Assembly: GCA_002346525.1 (NCBI GenBank)
Contig: DDZY01000013.1
Span: 1 to 34,593 of the forward strand
Length of the DNA: 34,593 nt
DNA from: Proteobacteria bacterium UBA2996
Lineage (GTDB): Bacteria; Pseudomonadota; Gammaproteobacteria; Arenicellales; UBA868
Direction: 5' to 3'
Below are positions 23,785 to 32,306 of this stretch, in pieces (within the stretch, counting starts at the first letter, position 1; the number at the start of each line of letters is the position of its first letter). The notes beneath the pieces are model-generated. The model saw nothing but the letters and a program-made list of their open reading frames with translations, was not told the origin of the DNA and made no database searches. The position numbers and the translations under genes were made by a program.

Positions 23785-24207
23785 TTCTTTACCCTTACCG
23801 TGAGTGTTTGCCTGAAGTGTGTATAACATAGCGACATCGTAGGGGTTCTGCTTGGTCACGACCCCGAGGCGCTGAGCGCGGAAAATCGTTTTTGCGCCAC
23901 TGTGTTTGCAGAACTGTATCCCGGCCGGCAGCCATTTAGCGTGCGTCAGAAATAAGCCTGACGGACCAAAACAAGATACGTTTGGGGCATGCTCTCAGGG
24001 AGGGTTTCATAATGATAATGATTGGGCGTTTAGAGTCTAGCGCCAGGGCTTATGTTTGCGCCATCATTCTCACTGCCTTCACCAAATCATGTCATGACTG
24101 ACCGTAGCCCAGGGTCTTTTCCGCGACGCTTTGCGTCGTCAACGAGTATTGCTCTACGGTTGCCCACGGCTTGATAGTCACGTTTCGGCCGTGACGGTAT
24201 CCAGAAA
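23785..24207. other. 423-base intergenic region, possible weak Fur-like site
   Basis: Separates the interrupted secreted gene (minus) from the MttB-family gene (plus). At 24011-24023 the sequence AATGATAATGATT resembles the GATAAT repeats of Fur boxes but is only partial. Further on, GTCACG-tttcggc-CGTGAC (about 24178-24196) makes a small inverted repeat just before the MttB start. No convincing open frame was found. Confidence 0.35.
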
Positions 24208-25776
24208 ATGAACACAGAGTTTTCATCTTCGGACAGTGCATCCAGGACTGGGCGCCGAAAAAGGGCGCGCAAAGAGCGGCCCATGCCGGAACTCTTTCCC
24301 CAGTCTCCATGGGGCCAGCCGCAGTATGTTGACGTGCCAACGGAGCCGTTGGATGCGGAAGGTGTCGATCGGATTCACAATGCCGCCATGCAGATTCTCG
24401 AGGAGATTGGTATCGATTTTCTGCATGAGGATGCCCGCGAGATTCTCAAGCAGGCGGGTTGTGAGGTTCGAGATGACTCCGTAACGGTCAAGATGGATCG
24501 CGGGCTTGTGATGGAAGAGATTGCCAAAGCGCCTCAGCGTATCGTCATGACCCCTCGCAATAAAAATCGCGCGTTGGTGTTCGGTGAGTCTTATGCGGCG
24601 TTTTGTCAGGTCTCGAGCCCGCCGAATGTCTCCGATCTGGATCATGGGCGGCGTGTGGGTAACCGTGCGGACTACCAGAACCTCTTGAGACTGACCCAGA
24701 GCTTCAACTGCTTGCATTTTGTTGGCGGCTATCCGGTGGAGCCAGTGGATCTGCACCCTTCTATCCGCCACCTTGATTGCCTGTTCGACATGCTGACGTT
24801 GACCGACAAGCTGGTACATGCCTACTCGCTGGGGGTAGAGCGTATTGAGGACGCTATGGCGATGGTACGAATTGCCGCCGGCCTGGATGAAGCCGGTTTC
24901 GCTGAAGCCCCTCGGATGTTTACCAATATCAATTCATCCTCTCCACTCAAGCATGATTGGCCCATGCTGGACGGCGCCATGCGCCTCGCCAGGCAAAACC
25001 AGTTGGTGATCGTGACGCCGTTTACCTTGGCCGGGGCGATGGCGCCTATAACGCTCGCCGGGGCGATCGCTCAGCAGACGGCGGAGTGCCTCGCTGCAAT
25101 TGTGCTGCTGCAGTTGATCCGTCCGGGAGCGCCTGTAGCGTATGGCTCCTTCACGTCGAATGTAGACATGAAGTCAGGCGCGCCAGCGTTTGGTACTCCC
25201 GAATACTGCCGCGCCACGCAGATGTCGGGTCAAATGGCGCGTTACTATAGACTGCCTTGGCGGGCCTCCAATGCCAATGCAACCAACTGTGTGGATGCGC
25301 AAGCCACCTGGGAGAGCGCGTCTTCTTTATGGGCGTGCTCAAGCGCCAATGCCAATATCATCTACCACGCAGCGGGATGGATGGAGGGAGGGCTTTGTGC
25401 CAGTTTCGAAAAGTTTGTGATTGATTGTGAGATGCTCCAGCAGTTTGCTCATTACCATCAGCCCGTTGGTGTCACTGAAGAAGATCTTGCTCTTGAGGCC
25501 ATTAGAGCGGTAGGCCCTTCAGGCCATTTTCTCGGGGCAGATCATACGCAGGAACGATACAAGACGGCGTTCTACAGCCCGTTTCTTTCTGACTGGAGCA
25601 ATTTCGAAAGCTGGGAGCAGGCAGGCAGTATCGAGACCCCAAAGCGCGCTAACAAGATCTTTAAAGAGGTGTTGGCTCAGTATGAAGCACCCCCCATGGA
25701 TATTGCGATCCGCGAAGCGTTGGAGGATTTTGTCGAAAGCCGAAAGCGTGAAGGCGGCGCCCCCACCGATTTCTGA
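24208..25776 (+). CDS. trimethylamine methyltransferase (MttB) superfamily protein, non-pyrrolysine
   Basis: 522 residues from ATG 24208; an in-frame ATG at 24283 (MPELFPQSPWGQPQY) gives 497 and may be the true start. MttB-like features are LDAEGVDRIHNAAMQILEEIGIDFLH, ALVFGESYAAF, then GYPVEPVDLHPSIRHLDC and the C-terminal HFLGADHTQERYKTAFYSPFLSDW. There is no in-frame amber codon, so it belongs to the non-Pyl branch, whose characterised member MtgB demethylates glycine betaine with a corrinoid protein. No corrinoid protein or activator gene lies beside it here. The substrate is likely a quaternary amine, by inference. Confidence 0.85.
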   Translation: MNTEFSSSDSASRTGRRKRARKERPMPELFPQSPWGQPQYVDVPTEPLDAEGVDRIHNAAMQILEEIGIDFLHEDAREILKQAGCEVRDDSVTVKMDRGLVMEEIAKAPQRIVMTPRNKNRALVFGESYAAFCQVSSPPNVSDLDHGRRVGNRADYQNLLRLTQSFNCLHFVGGYPVEPVDLHPSIRHLDCLFDMLTLTDKLVHAYSLGVERIEDAMAMVRIAAGLDEAGFAEAPRMFTNINSSSPLKHDWPMLDGAMRLARQNQLVIVTPFTLAGAMAPITLAGAIAQQTAECLAAIVLLQLIRPGAPVAYGSFTSNVDMKSGAPAFGTPEYCRATQMSGQMARYYRLPWRASNANATNCVDAQATWESASSLWACSSANANIIYHAAGWMEGGLCASFEKFVIDCEMLQQFAHYHQPVGVTEEDLALEAIRAVGPSGHFLGADHTQERYKTAFYSPFLSDWSNFESWEQAGSIETPKRANKIFKEVLAQYEAPPMDIAIREALEDFVESRKREGGAPTDF

Positions 25777-25944
25777 CACGTGTTGCGCCGCTCATGTGGC
25801 TGACAGCTGAAACTCATCAGCCAATTCTTGTTCGTAGAGTCCACATTGTGTGGTTTTGTGATGCTATGGATATGTCGGTAATGCAAACTGGCCCCGGTGT
25901 CGCCGGAAGCGATCACGACATTTTACCGAGTGGCCGGTGACTTC

Positions 25945-26928
25945 CTACAGGTACCCTTTGCTCTTGTACCACTCGGCCGTTTTTCTCAGGCCTTCATCAA
26001 GTGCTACCCTTGGAACATAACCAAGTTCAGTTTTTGCCTTGGTTATAACGAATGCACGAACCTGCCGGTACCAGTCAACCCGCCTGGGGAATATCGGTGG
26101 TGAAATGCCGAATGGTTTACACAGTTTCTCCATGATATGGCCAGCGATGATTAGGGGCGTTATCGGGAGATGCGGTATTCTGACTTTTGTATCCATGGCA
26201 AGCGATACCTTTTCGACTAACGTTTGAATCGAAACATATTCCTCGTCCGCGATCAGGTAGGTCCCACCCGCGCCTTTATCTAGATCTAGGGTAAGAATAA
26301 AGGCATCCACCAGATTATCTATGTACAGTGGATGATAGAAGGTTTTTCCAGAGCCGAACATCGGAAACATACCTTTCTTAACCCGTTTGAAGATCATGAA
26401 GAAGCGTTCGGGATCTCCCGGACCATACATGGCGGTTGGTCTGAGAATGGTGCAATTCATACCTTGGCTTATGAATTCCTGGGTAACTTCTTCACCCTCA
26501 TATTTTGTTTGCTGATAGTAGTCTGCCGGCGCTATTGGCGAATCCTCATTACCCGGAGGGTTCTCAACATGCCCATGTACGCCCTGCGTACTGCAATAAA
26601 CGACCCTTTTTACATCACAAGCCTTGGCGGCTTCCAGCACGTAGCGCGTACCCCTGACGTTGACATCATAATAATAACTGTCGGGGGCATTCATTTGTCG
26701 GAACGCCGCAGCGAGATGAAATACAAAATCCATCCCCTGTGTGGCATCCATAACTACCTGTCTGTCAGTTACGCTACCTGTTATGAGTTCAGCCCCTTTC
26801 GCGTTCAGCTCTTCATAGAATATCCCAGGCTGGTTATCGAGTGATCTGACTATATGTCCCATATCGAGCAGCCTTGATACAAGAAGCGCGCCCGTAAAAC
26901 CTGTCCCGCCAGTCACTAGTATTTTCAT
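25945..26928 (-). CDS. NAD-dependent epimerase/dehydratase (extended SDR)
   Basis: 327 residues from ATG 26928, preceded by AGGGA at a suitable distance. Rossmann start MKILVTGGTGFTGALLVSRLL (TGxxGxxG), then FVFHLAAAF, CSTQGVHGH and the catalytic YYQQTKYEGE (YxxxK: Tyr-Gln-Gln-Thr-Lys). LRPTAMYGPGDPERFF and HPLYIDNLVDAF follow. It belongs to the sugar-nucleotide/sterol-type epimerase family; the substrate is unknown. It is the last gene of a four-gene minus-strand operon and begins 25 bases after the flavoprotein stop. Confidence 0.85.
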   Translation of the reverse strand: MKILVTGGTGFTGALLVSRLLDMGHIVRSLDNQPGIFYEELNAKGAELITGSVTDRQVVMDATQGMDFVFHLAAAFRQMNAPDSYYYDVNVRGTRYVLEAAKACDVKRVVYCSTQGVHGHVENPPGNEDSPIAPADYYQQTKYEGEEVTQEFISQGMNCTILRPTAMYGPGDPERFFMIFKRVKKGMFPMFGSGKTFYHPLYIDNLVDAFILTLDLDKGAGGTYLIADEEYVSIQTLVEKVSLAMDTKVRIPHLPITPLIIAGHIMEKLCKPFGISPPIFPRRVDWYRQVRAFVITKAKTELGYVPRVALDEGLRKTAEWYKSKGYL

Positions 26929-26953
26929 CGGTAAATCCCTGAAGTAAATTGGT

Positions 26954-28468
26954 TCAATTGGTCCGTTTATTGTTGACGAGATCGGCAACTCTTTTTATTT
27001 CGTACTCGGATTTGTCGCGATCCCAGCCAAACAGCGAGCACAATTCTGGTGCTATATCAATTGCCTGACCAGGAGTTTCCCAAAGTGTGGTGCGGCGAAA
27101 AACCAGATCATCTAGATGAATCACAGACTCTTCGCCGATCAGTTGTTTAAGACCATCTTCCCACCCGTAAGGTTTGAGCTCCCCGTTTTTGGAGAAATCC
27201 CAAATGTGCGAATTGTCGCTTAAGGATTCGGAAATCCCATCCTGCGAACTGTCTTTCCAATTTTTGCTGGGGAAAATCACCCTTAATGCTTTTTCTGCCG
27301 TATACCGTGAAGTTGTCAGTTTGACGCCAGAGACACTGAATAGTCCTTGCACGCCCCCTTTCGACGAATGATCAAAAACAACGTCTCTCGTGACAAAGTC
27401 TTTGCCGCCTTCTGTCGTCGCAGACTGTAAGCCGGAAAAAGTATAAGTAATTTCAGCAGGGTTTAAGTGCAATCCCGGGATCGCGCTATTGAGGTCCTCG
27501 ATAAAATTCAGGATCTGGCCGCGTGTCGGACACGCCCTTCTTGACTTATGCAGCCAAGGCGCCTGACCAGTTCCTGCAAGCAGTTTGTTTCTCCACGGGA
27601 CGAGAAAATAGGTATGGGAGGATCCGGCTTTACCCGCGGTTACCGCGATTCCGTTGTCTGACACGGGGTCGCGATCGAAGAGGATATTCCAGGCGAGCAT
27701 GCTGCGAAACAGGATCTTTTCATCGCGATCAAAATGTTTGGCCAGATCCCTACACCAAGGCCCCGCCACATTGATGATGATATCGGCCCTAAATGTGTAG
27801 TCGGTATTTGTCGCATGATCATGTGCGACGACGCCCCTGGCTCGGTCAGAATCGCTAACCAGTTGTTTCGCCTCAGTATAGTTCAGGACGGTCGCACCAT
27901 TCTGACAGGCTATCCGCAGTGCATCGATGATCATCCGCTGCGAGTTCTCAACGTAGCCGTCGTACCAAACGGCACTTCCTTGGAGCCCGTTTTGGTCTAC
28001 CAGGCAAAAATCTCGTATGGTCTCATCAACAGAAAGTATTTTTCCTGCGGGTATGTTCCTGTCCGGAGGCAAGTCAATATTTCTATCTCTGGTGAGGAAA
28101 TCATAAGACCGTAGCGCTAAGTTCAAGGCCGATCTACGCCGCAAGCCTTTCCCGTAAAGCGGCACCATGCATGGCAAGGGTTTTACCAAGTGTGGAAATT
28201 TTGCAAGGAACCAGCGCCGCTCAGCGGCGGAACGTTTCAGTCGGGCATAGTCGAAAGTCTGAAGATAGCGAAACCCACCATGTATTAACCGGAGACTGTT
28301 GAAGCTTGTGGCTCCGCCGAAATCTTCTTTTTCGAGCAACAGTGGTGTAAGTCCGAGATGGGTGGACTCCAGTGCAAGCATGGCGCCATGGATTCCACCA
28401 CCGACAATAATTAGGTCGTATTTACGCTCGCAGGCTTGTCCCGGATTGCGAGTCAGTTGTGATGTCAT
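26954..28468 (-). CDS. FAD-dependent oxidoreductase, glycerol-3-phosphate dehydrogenase (GlpD)-like
   Basis: A 504-residue flavoprotein of the DAO/GlpD family. The FAD-binding start is YDLIIVGGGIHGAMLALE. The GlpD-type block is FGGATSFNSLRLIHGGFRYLQTFDYARLKRSAAERR (with the Ser/Leu and GGxRYL pattern), plus NVAGPWCRDL and FSGLQSATTEGGKDFVTRD near the C-terminal half. GlpD oxidises sn-glycerol-3-phosphate to DHAP. Here the conserved GlpD phrase HGGxRYLxxxxxxLVxEAL is altered, so a different polyol or phospho-sugar substrate is possible. Its company (GT4, epimerase, hydrolase) suggests glycan or lipid synthesis rather than catabolism. Confidence 0.75.
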   Translation of the reverse strand: MTSQLTRNPGQACERKYDLIIVGGGIHGAMLALESTHLGLTPLLLEKEDFGGATSFNSLRLIHGGFRYLQTFDYARLKRSAAERRWFLAKFPHLVKPLPCMVPLYGKGLRRRSALNLALRSYDFLTRDRNIDLPPDRNIPAGKILSVDETIRDFCLVDQNGLQGSAVWYDGYVENSQRMIIDALRIACQNGATVLNYTEAKQLVSDSDRARGVVAHDHATNTDYTFRADIIINVAGPWCRDLAKHFDRDEKILFRSMLAWNILFDRDPVSDNGIAVTAGKAGSSHTYFLVPWRNKLLAGTGQAPWLHKSRRACPTRGQILNFIEDLNSAIPGLHLNPAEITYTFSGLQSATTEGGKDFVTRDVVFDHSSKGGVQGLFSVSGVKLTTSRYTAEKALRVIFPSKNWKDSSQDGISESLSDNSHIWDFSKNGELKPYGWEDGLKQLIGEESVIHLDDLVFRRTTLWETPGQAIDIAPELCSLFGWDRDKSEYEIKRVADLVNNKRTN

Positions 28469-28554
28469 GGGAAATAATGACCCGCTATGGGGTTAGTGTT
28501 CTGTCGATTAAATTGGAATACAAATCAGTCTAAGATGACTTGCCCGGCTATTAC

Positions 28555-29394
28555 TTAGGAGCTGTAATACTCCTGTTTCCATTTTCTCTTCAGCAGCTGC
28601 ATCGAAATCTGGTTTCTGAAAAAACGCCAGGGAGACTCCAGACGCCCATATAGGCGGATGGATTGTGACTGGTCGCGCAATATAGATTTAAGCTGCCGTG
28701 CCGGATGTTCATGGTCGATGAGAGCGTCTACCCAACACCCGAAACTGCCTGCTCTGACGGCTTCGGAAGAGAAATGTAGCGGATCGCTGCCCGACAGGAC
28801 CCGGCCCCCTCTGGCCTCTACGGCAGCAAACTGCCGGACCTGCGGCCAGAAAAAAGGCCGGTTACTGTTATCACAAAGAAAGTAATCTGTCGGATCAATG
28901 GTTGTGATCAACTCCTCAAGTACACGACCCCTTGATCCCATCCATTTTCCCACTGCCCATGGAATACAGGGAACAGCGTCGTGTGATTGAATGTATCTCA
29001 CTGTTTCAATCAGGCTTAGTCCGTCCGGAAAATCGGGATCATCAGTTGCCAGGGCGAGTGCCTCCAGGTTCTCTGCCGTAATAATTTTTCTCCCGGCTAC
29101 TAAGTAGAACCCATCGCCGGATTTATTTGAGAAATAGACCGCACTGCTATCGGCGGTTGTTCGACAGCTCCAACCCTCAACTATTACACCATCAGTACCG
29201 CTGGCTTGCGCACCCGCTGCGAGTTTCTGGAACCAGTTTTTGCCCGCCCAGTCCGTCAGTACGAGCACCGCCGAAACCTCCTTATCCACATCGATTGCAG
29301 AAGCCGCTTTTCTGAAATTCGCGGCAGCCGCATCGAAGAAAGTTTTCAGATCGAAACAACTGTAGATGTGTACGTGTGTGTCAATCAGTATCAA
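28555..29394 (-). CDS. metal-dependent hydrolase-like protein (amidohydrolase/TIM-barrel type)
   Basis: 279 residues. It begins MILIDTHVHIYSCFDLKTFF, whose HxH is the first metal site of amidohydrolase-like barrels. A conserved-looking PWAVGKWMGSRG segment lies mid-protein and a late catalytic-type Asp is in RVLSGSDPLHF. No closer match is recognised and the substrate is unknown. It sits between the glycosyltransferase and flavoprotein genes in the same orientation, with gaps of 52 and 86 bases. A PHP-type hydrolase is an alternative. Confidence 0.65.
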   Translation of the reverse strand: MILIDTHVHIYSCFDLKTFFDAAAANFRKAASAIDVDKEVSAVLVLTDWAGKNWFQKLAAGAQASGTDGVIVEGWSCRTTADSSAVYFSNKSGDGFYLVAGRKIITAENLEALALATDDPDFPDGLSLIETVRYIQSHDAVPCIPWAVGKWMGSRGRVLEELITTIDPTDYFLCDNSNRPFFWPQVRQFAAVEARGGRVLSGSDPLHFSSEAVRAGSFGCWVDALIDHEHPARQLKSILRDQSQSIRLYGRLESPWRFFRNQISMQLLKRKWKQEYYSS

Positions 29395-29446
29395 GTGGTT
29401 GAACTCCGATTTCGGGTGTCAGGGGATCGTGTGCAGATATACCCGG

Positions 29447-30640
29447 TCACTCAATCAACTTGAGAAGCCGCTGCATCTTGTTTTCATATACAGGGCGTGA
29501 GTATTTGTTCAGATATAATTTTCTGGCGTTGGTCGCTACTTTTTCTGCTCGCTCCTCTTCACGCAATGCCGTTGAAATACCCTTCGCCATATCCACAGGT
29601 TCCGGCTCCACCAGAAAAGCAACGTCGCTGTTCAGTACTTGCGTGTGGGAATAAATATTTGTTGCGACCACAGGGGTACCACTTGCTAACTGTTCATAAA
29701 TCTTAAGCGGTGTATTGGTGCCGCTAGAGCGGGGTGACATCTGTACCGAGGCAAGACTGCAGTAATGTTTTGCGAGTGACTGCGTTACTCGCCCGGTAAA
29801 CATTGTGTACTGATCAACGCCCTGTGCTTTGGCAAGCTTTGAGAAGAACGCGACCTGGTCATTGCTCCCACCCACGATCAGCAGATAGGCCGAGGGGATT
29901 GTTTGGATCACTAATTTAAAGGATTCGATTAGTATATCGATACCTTGGTATGGCTCAAGTGTTCCTGCATAAACGACCAGACGTTTCCCTTCCGGTATGT
30001 TCACCGGCTGCTCGCAGGGTTGGTTGTCCTGACCCGTTCTGGTGATGCTCTTGTTTTTTGGTTTCAGCTTGACAGGATCGAAGATTGAATTTTCTATCAA
30101 CAGGTGTTTTTCTCTGTCCCGGACAATACTGTTCACGTAGTCCGCGAGGTCTGGGCAGATCGTTATGATCGCGTCCGCATCGTGAAGACCTTTATCTTCC
30201 AACTTCTTAAATATTCGCCAAAGAAAACCGGACTCGTAAAACTGGAAGTTCGTCAACTGTTGGGGGAGGGACGAGTGCATGTCGTATATCAGCTTGAAGC
30301 GGAAAATAGGCTTCAGGAAAACTAGGAAAAAAATCGCCTCTTCATGTGCGTGTACAAAATTGTATCGATTTCTGATGAGGAGATAGATGGTCCAAAGGAG
30401 AATGAAACCATCTAGAAACAGCTTCAGGTAGGACGGGCCGACCCGTACATTGCCGAAAAGACCAAAACGCGGTATACGAATGATGCGCACGTTGGGTATG
30501 TCGACATTCATTCCTTCCCCGTAGGTCAGAAGATCAATATTGATATTATTTTCCGCGCTGACGAGCGTTCGGTAATAAACGCTTAGAGGGGTTCCGCGTG
30601 GCGAAAAGAATGGTTGTGGGGCTATGACCAGCGCCTTCAT
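29447..30640 (-). CDS. family 4 glycosyltransferase
   Basis: 397 residues from ATG 30640 (MKALVIAPQPFFSPRGTPLS). It has the two-domain GT-B form. N-terminal features are FVHAHEEAIFFLV and LIYDMHSSLPQQL. C-terminal GT4 signatures are RLVVYAGTLEPYQGIDILIE, LLIVGGS, and MSPRSSGTNTPLKIYEQLASGTPVVATNI, with the E-x7-E type nucleotide-sugar grip (here K-I-Y-E...P-V-V-A-T). It is the first gene of the operon that continues with the hydrolase, flavoprotein and epimerase. The acceptor is unknown; surface glycan or glycolipid is the likely class of product. Confidence 0.88.
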   Translation of the reverse strand: MKALVIAPQPFFSPRGTPLSVYYRTLVSAENNINIDLLTYGEGMNVDIPNVRIIRIPRFGLFGNVRVGPSYLKLFLDGFILLWTIYLLIRNRYNFVHAHEEAIFFLVFLKPIFRFKLIYDMHSSLPQQLTNFQFYESGFLWRIFKKLEDKGLHDADAIITICPDLADYVNSIVRDREKHLLIENSIFDPVKLKPKNKSITRTGQDNQPCEQPVNIPEGKRLVVYAGTLEPYQGIDILIESFKLVIQTIPSAYLLIVGGSNDQVAFFSKLAKAQGVDQYTMFTGRVTQSLAKHYCSLASVQMSPRSSGTNTPLKIYEQLASGTPVVATNIYSHTQVLNSDVAFLVEPEPVDMAKGISTALREEERAEKVATNARKLYLNKYSRPVYENKMQRLLKLIE

Positions 30641-31279
30641 GTTCTCGTGTCTCGTTTGGTTGCCAAAAAGCACCAGTCCCTGTAATCAGACTTAATGCAC
30701 CGCCGAGATTCATCTCGATCTCTGACCCTCATACCAGTTTACCGTTGAATCGGAACGTAGCGTCGTAATTATCACTAGGGGTCGATAAGTTAACCATCAC
30801 CGCATGATAAGTTTGGAATGGGTGCTTATCGATCAAACTGATGCGGTGTGCCGGTACCGCAGCTTGCCCAGAAAGGTGTGCATGAAGAAATAGAAGCTTC
30901 TCTGGCAGATTCTGTACGGTTCAGTACGACGATCGGTGACCTTGGTTATTCCGGTAACGAATCCGTCCGCCACCGTGTGCCGTTGATGCCAAAATGATTT
31001 GAAGTTGCCGTTGAGGTTGGGAAGGGACAAGCTAATCCTCGTGGTTACAACGAAATCTAGAAGCGCAGATAGATGATCTGTCGGCGTAAATTGATTAGAG
31101 CCAAAGGAAAAACACCGGCAAACTAAAGCGTTAAAGGTTTGTAATTTTGGCACGACTCGGACAATTCCTAATTATAATGCGACTTCACATAAGAAGCGTC
31201 GGAACTACATTTCTTTCCAAGTGAGAAAAAACTCTTTGTTTCGCTTAAACTGAAAATTGGCCCGGGATGGAGTCAGAAT
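30641..31279. other. 639-base intergenic/accessory stretch with a dubious ORF
   Basis: Between the glycosyltransferase (minus) and lipoprotein (plus) genes. A minus-strand open frame at 30833-31153 could give 106 residues ending FYFFMHTFLGKLRYRHTASV, which reads like the C-terminus of a real protein. Its upstream part is poor and no ribosome site is seen, so it may be a gene remnant. An inverted pair TCGATAAG (30782) / CTTATCGA (30824) flanks its end. I see nothing else of note. Confidence 0.35.
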
Positions 31280-31948
31280 ATGGAAAATCTCCTTCGAATC
31301 GGTATATTGCTGGCGATTGCCCTTCCACTGAGCGGTTGTTCGGACGGTTGGTGCTGGCCGTTTGACTGCACCGCAAGCAAGTCGTCCACAGGCGTTCTAG
31401 ATGACACTACGCCACCTGCGACGACGCCACCACCTGCAACCACGACGCCACCTGCAACCACGACGCCACCGGACGATGGGTCTTCAAGCACGGATTTTGT
31501 GCCACCTGACCTTGTGTTGAGCGAGGTAACTTGGTTGCACACGGACGTATCCAAATGGAAGGTCACGAGCAAGCTGAAAGTCACCATCAGTTCCGGTGGC
31601 AGTGTTTGTTTTCAACATGCAGATGCATCGAAGTGGCCGTCTGTCAGTATCACGCATACCTCGGGGACTCATAAAATCCAGGTGAATCGCAATCCGTGGG
31701 TTTTCGCCTACAAAAACGGAAAGTGGTACGGCGCAACCTTCGAGTGGATGAGGCCTACTGGTAGATGCAAGCCCGGAAAAACTGTGTCCGGCGATCACGT
31801 GAAGAGAGACCCCTTGAAGAACTGGGACCCGAAAAAGGGCGAGACGCTCTACTTTATGGTCTCGGCACTCGCTCGTTTTGGTGCGCACGTAAATGTAAAG
31901 GAGCGAACCGATCTCGTAAAAGTGGTTTGGCCTGAAGATTTTGACTGA
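31280..31948 (+). CDS. lipoprotein with Pro/Thr linker, unknown family
   Basis: 222 residues. ATG 31280 is preceded by TGGAG. The signal peptide ends in the lipobox LSGC, so Cys20 should be lipidated. The mature N-terminus has Trp/Cys-rich SDGWCWPFDCTASKS. A low-complexity linker of Thr-Pro-Ala repeats follows (TTPPATTPPPATTTPPATTT), and then a ~130-residue globular domain with GGSVCFQHADASKWPSVSIT, WVFAYKNGKWYGATFEWMRPTGRCKPG and a C-terminal DLVKVVWPEDFD. The domain resembles a secreted carbohydrate- or ligand-binding module in composition, but I recognise no family. A degenerate relative of its N-terminus lies downstream at 32096-32290. Confidence 0.8.
   Translation: MENLLRIGILLAIALPLSGCSDGWCWPFDCTASKSSTGVLDDTTPPATTPPPATTTPPATTTPPDDGSSSTDFVPPDLVLSEVTWLHTDVSKWKVTSKLKVTISSGGSVCFQHADASKWPSVSITHTSGTHKIQVNRNPWVFAYKNGKWYGATFEWMRPTGRCKPGKTVSGDHVKRDPLKNWDPKKGETLYFMVSALARFGAHVNVKERTDLVKVVWPEDFD
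31408..31470 (+). repeat. short tandem repeat coding the Thr-Pro-Ala linker
   Basis: Imperfect direct repeats of an 18-base unit (gccacctgcaaccacgac) inside the lipoprotein gene, in frame, with one longer and one diverged copy. Such repeats can expand or contract by slippage without a frameshift, changing linker length. Confidence 0.7.
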
Positions 31949-32095
31949 TGCAACGATGGTTCGCACGGCTGCAGCGTCTAGCCAGACTCGAGGTATTAAC
32001 AGGTTTCGGCGCCGGATGAGCAGATAAAGCCAATGGCTAGCAGAGGCACAGAGATATAAAGGCCGCAGTTACAACGAAGTTACTATTTCTGAACT

Positions 32096-32290
32096 GTGCC
32101 CCTTGTATTGGCGGCACGGCTAAGCGGTTGTTCAGGCTTCTGGTACCGGCCTTTCGACTGTACGGCGAGCGAATGATTTTCCGGTGGTGAGGGCGATACC
32201 AGTACGACCTCAACACTGATAGAGGGTGATCTACCCCCACGTGACTTCAAAAAGGAACTGGTGTGTCTCGAAGGTCTTTTTGGGTTAGGC
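32096..32290 (+). pseudogene. decayed N-terminal paralogue of the adjacent lipoprotein
   Basis: One frame reads LVLAARLSGCSGFWYRPFDC then TASE, stop (TGA 32174), then FSGGEGDTSTTSTLIEGDLPPRDF. This mirrors LSGCSDGWCWPFDCTASK and the later VPPDLVLSEV of the intact lipoprotein 800 bases upstream. The lipobox, the W-x-x-PFDCTAS block and the Thr/Ser-rich stretch are kept, but the start is missing, a stop intervenes and the globular domain is absent. Best read as a relic of a tandem duplication. Confidence 0.65.
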
Positions 32291-32306
32291 CGCACCGGAG
32301 TTGGTT

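Noticed and set aside
24011..24023. Fur box upstream of the MttB-family gene
   Set aside because: Only about two of the three hexamer units match, and it is nearly 200 bases from the start; listed only as a weak possibility.
24208..25776. Pyrrolysine-containing MttB
   Set aside because: The frame contains no internal TAG codon, so pyrrolysine is not encoded.
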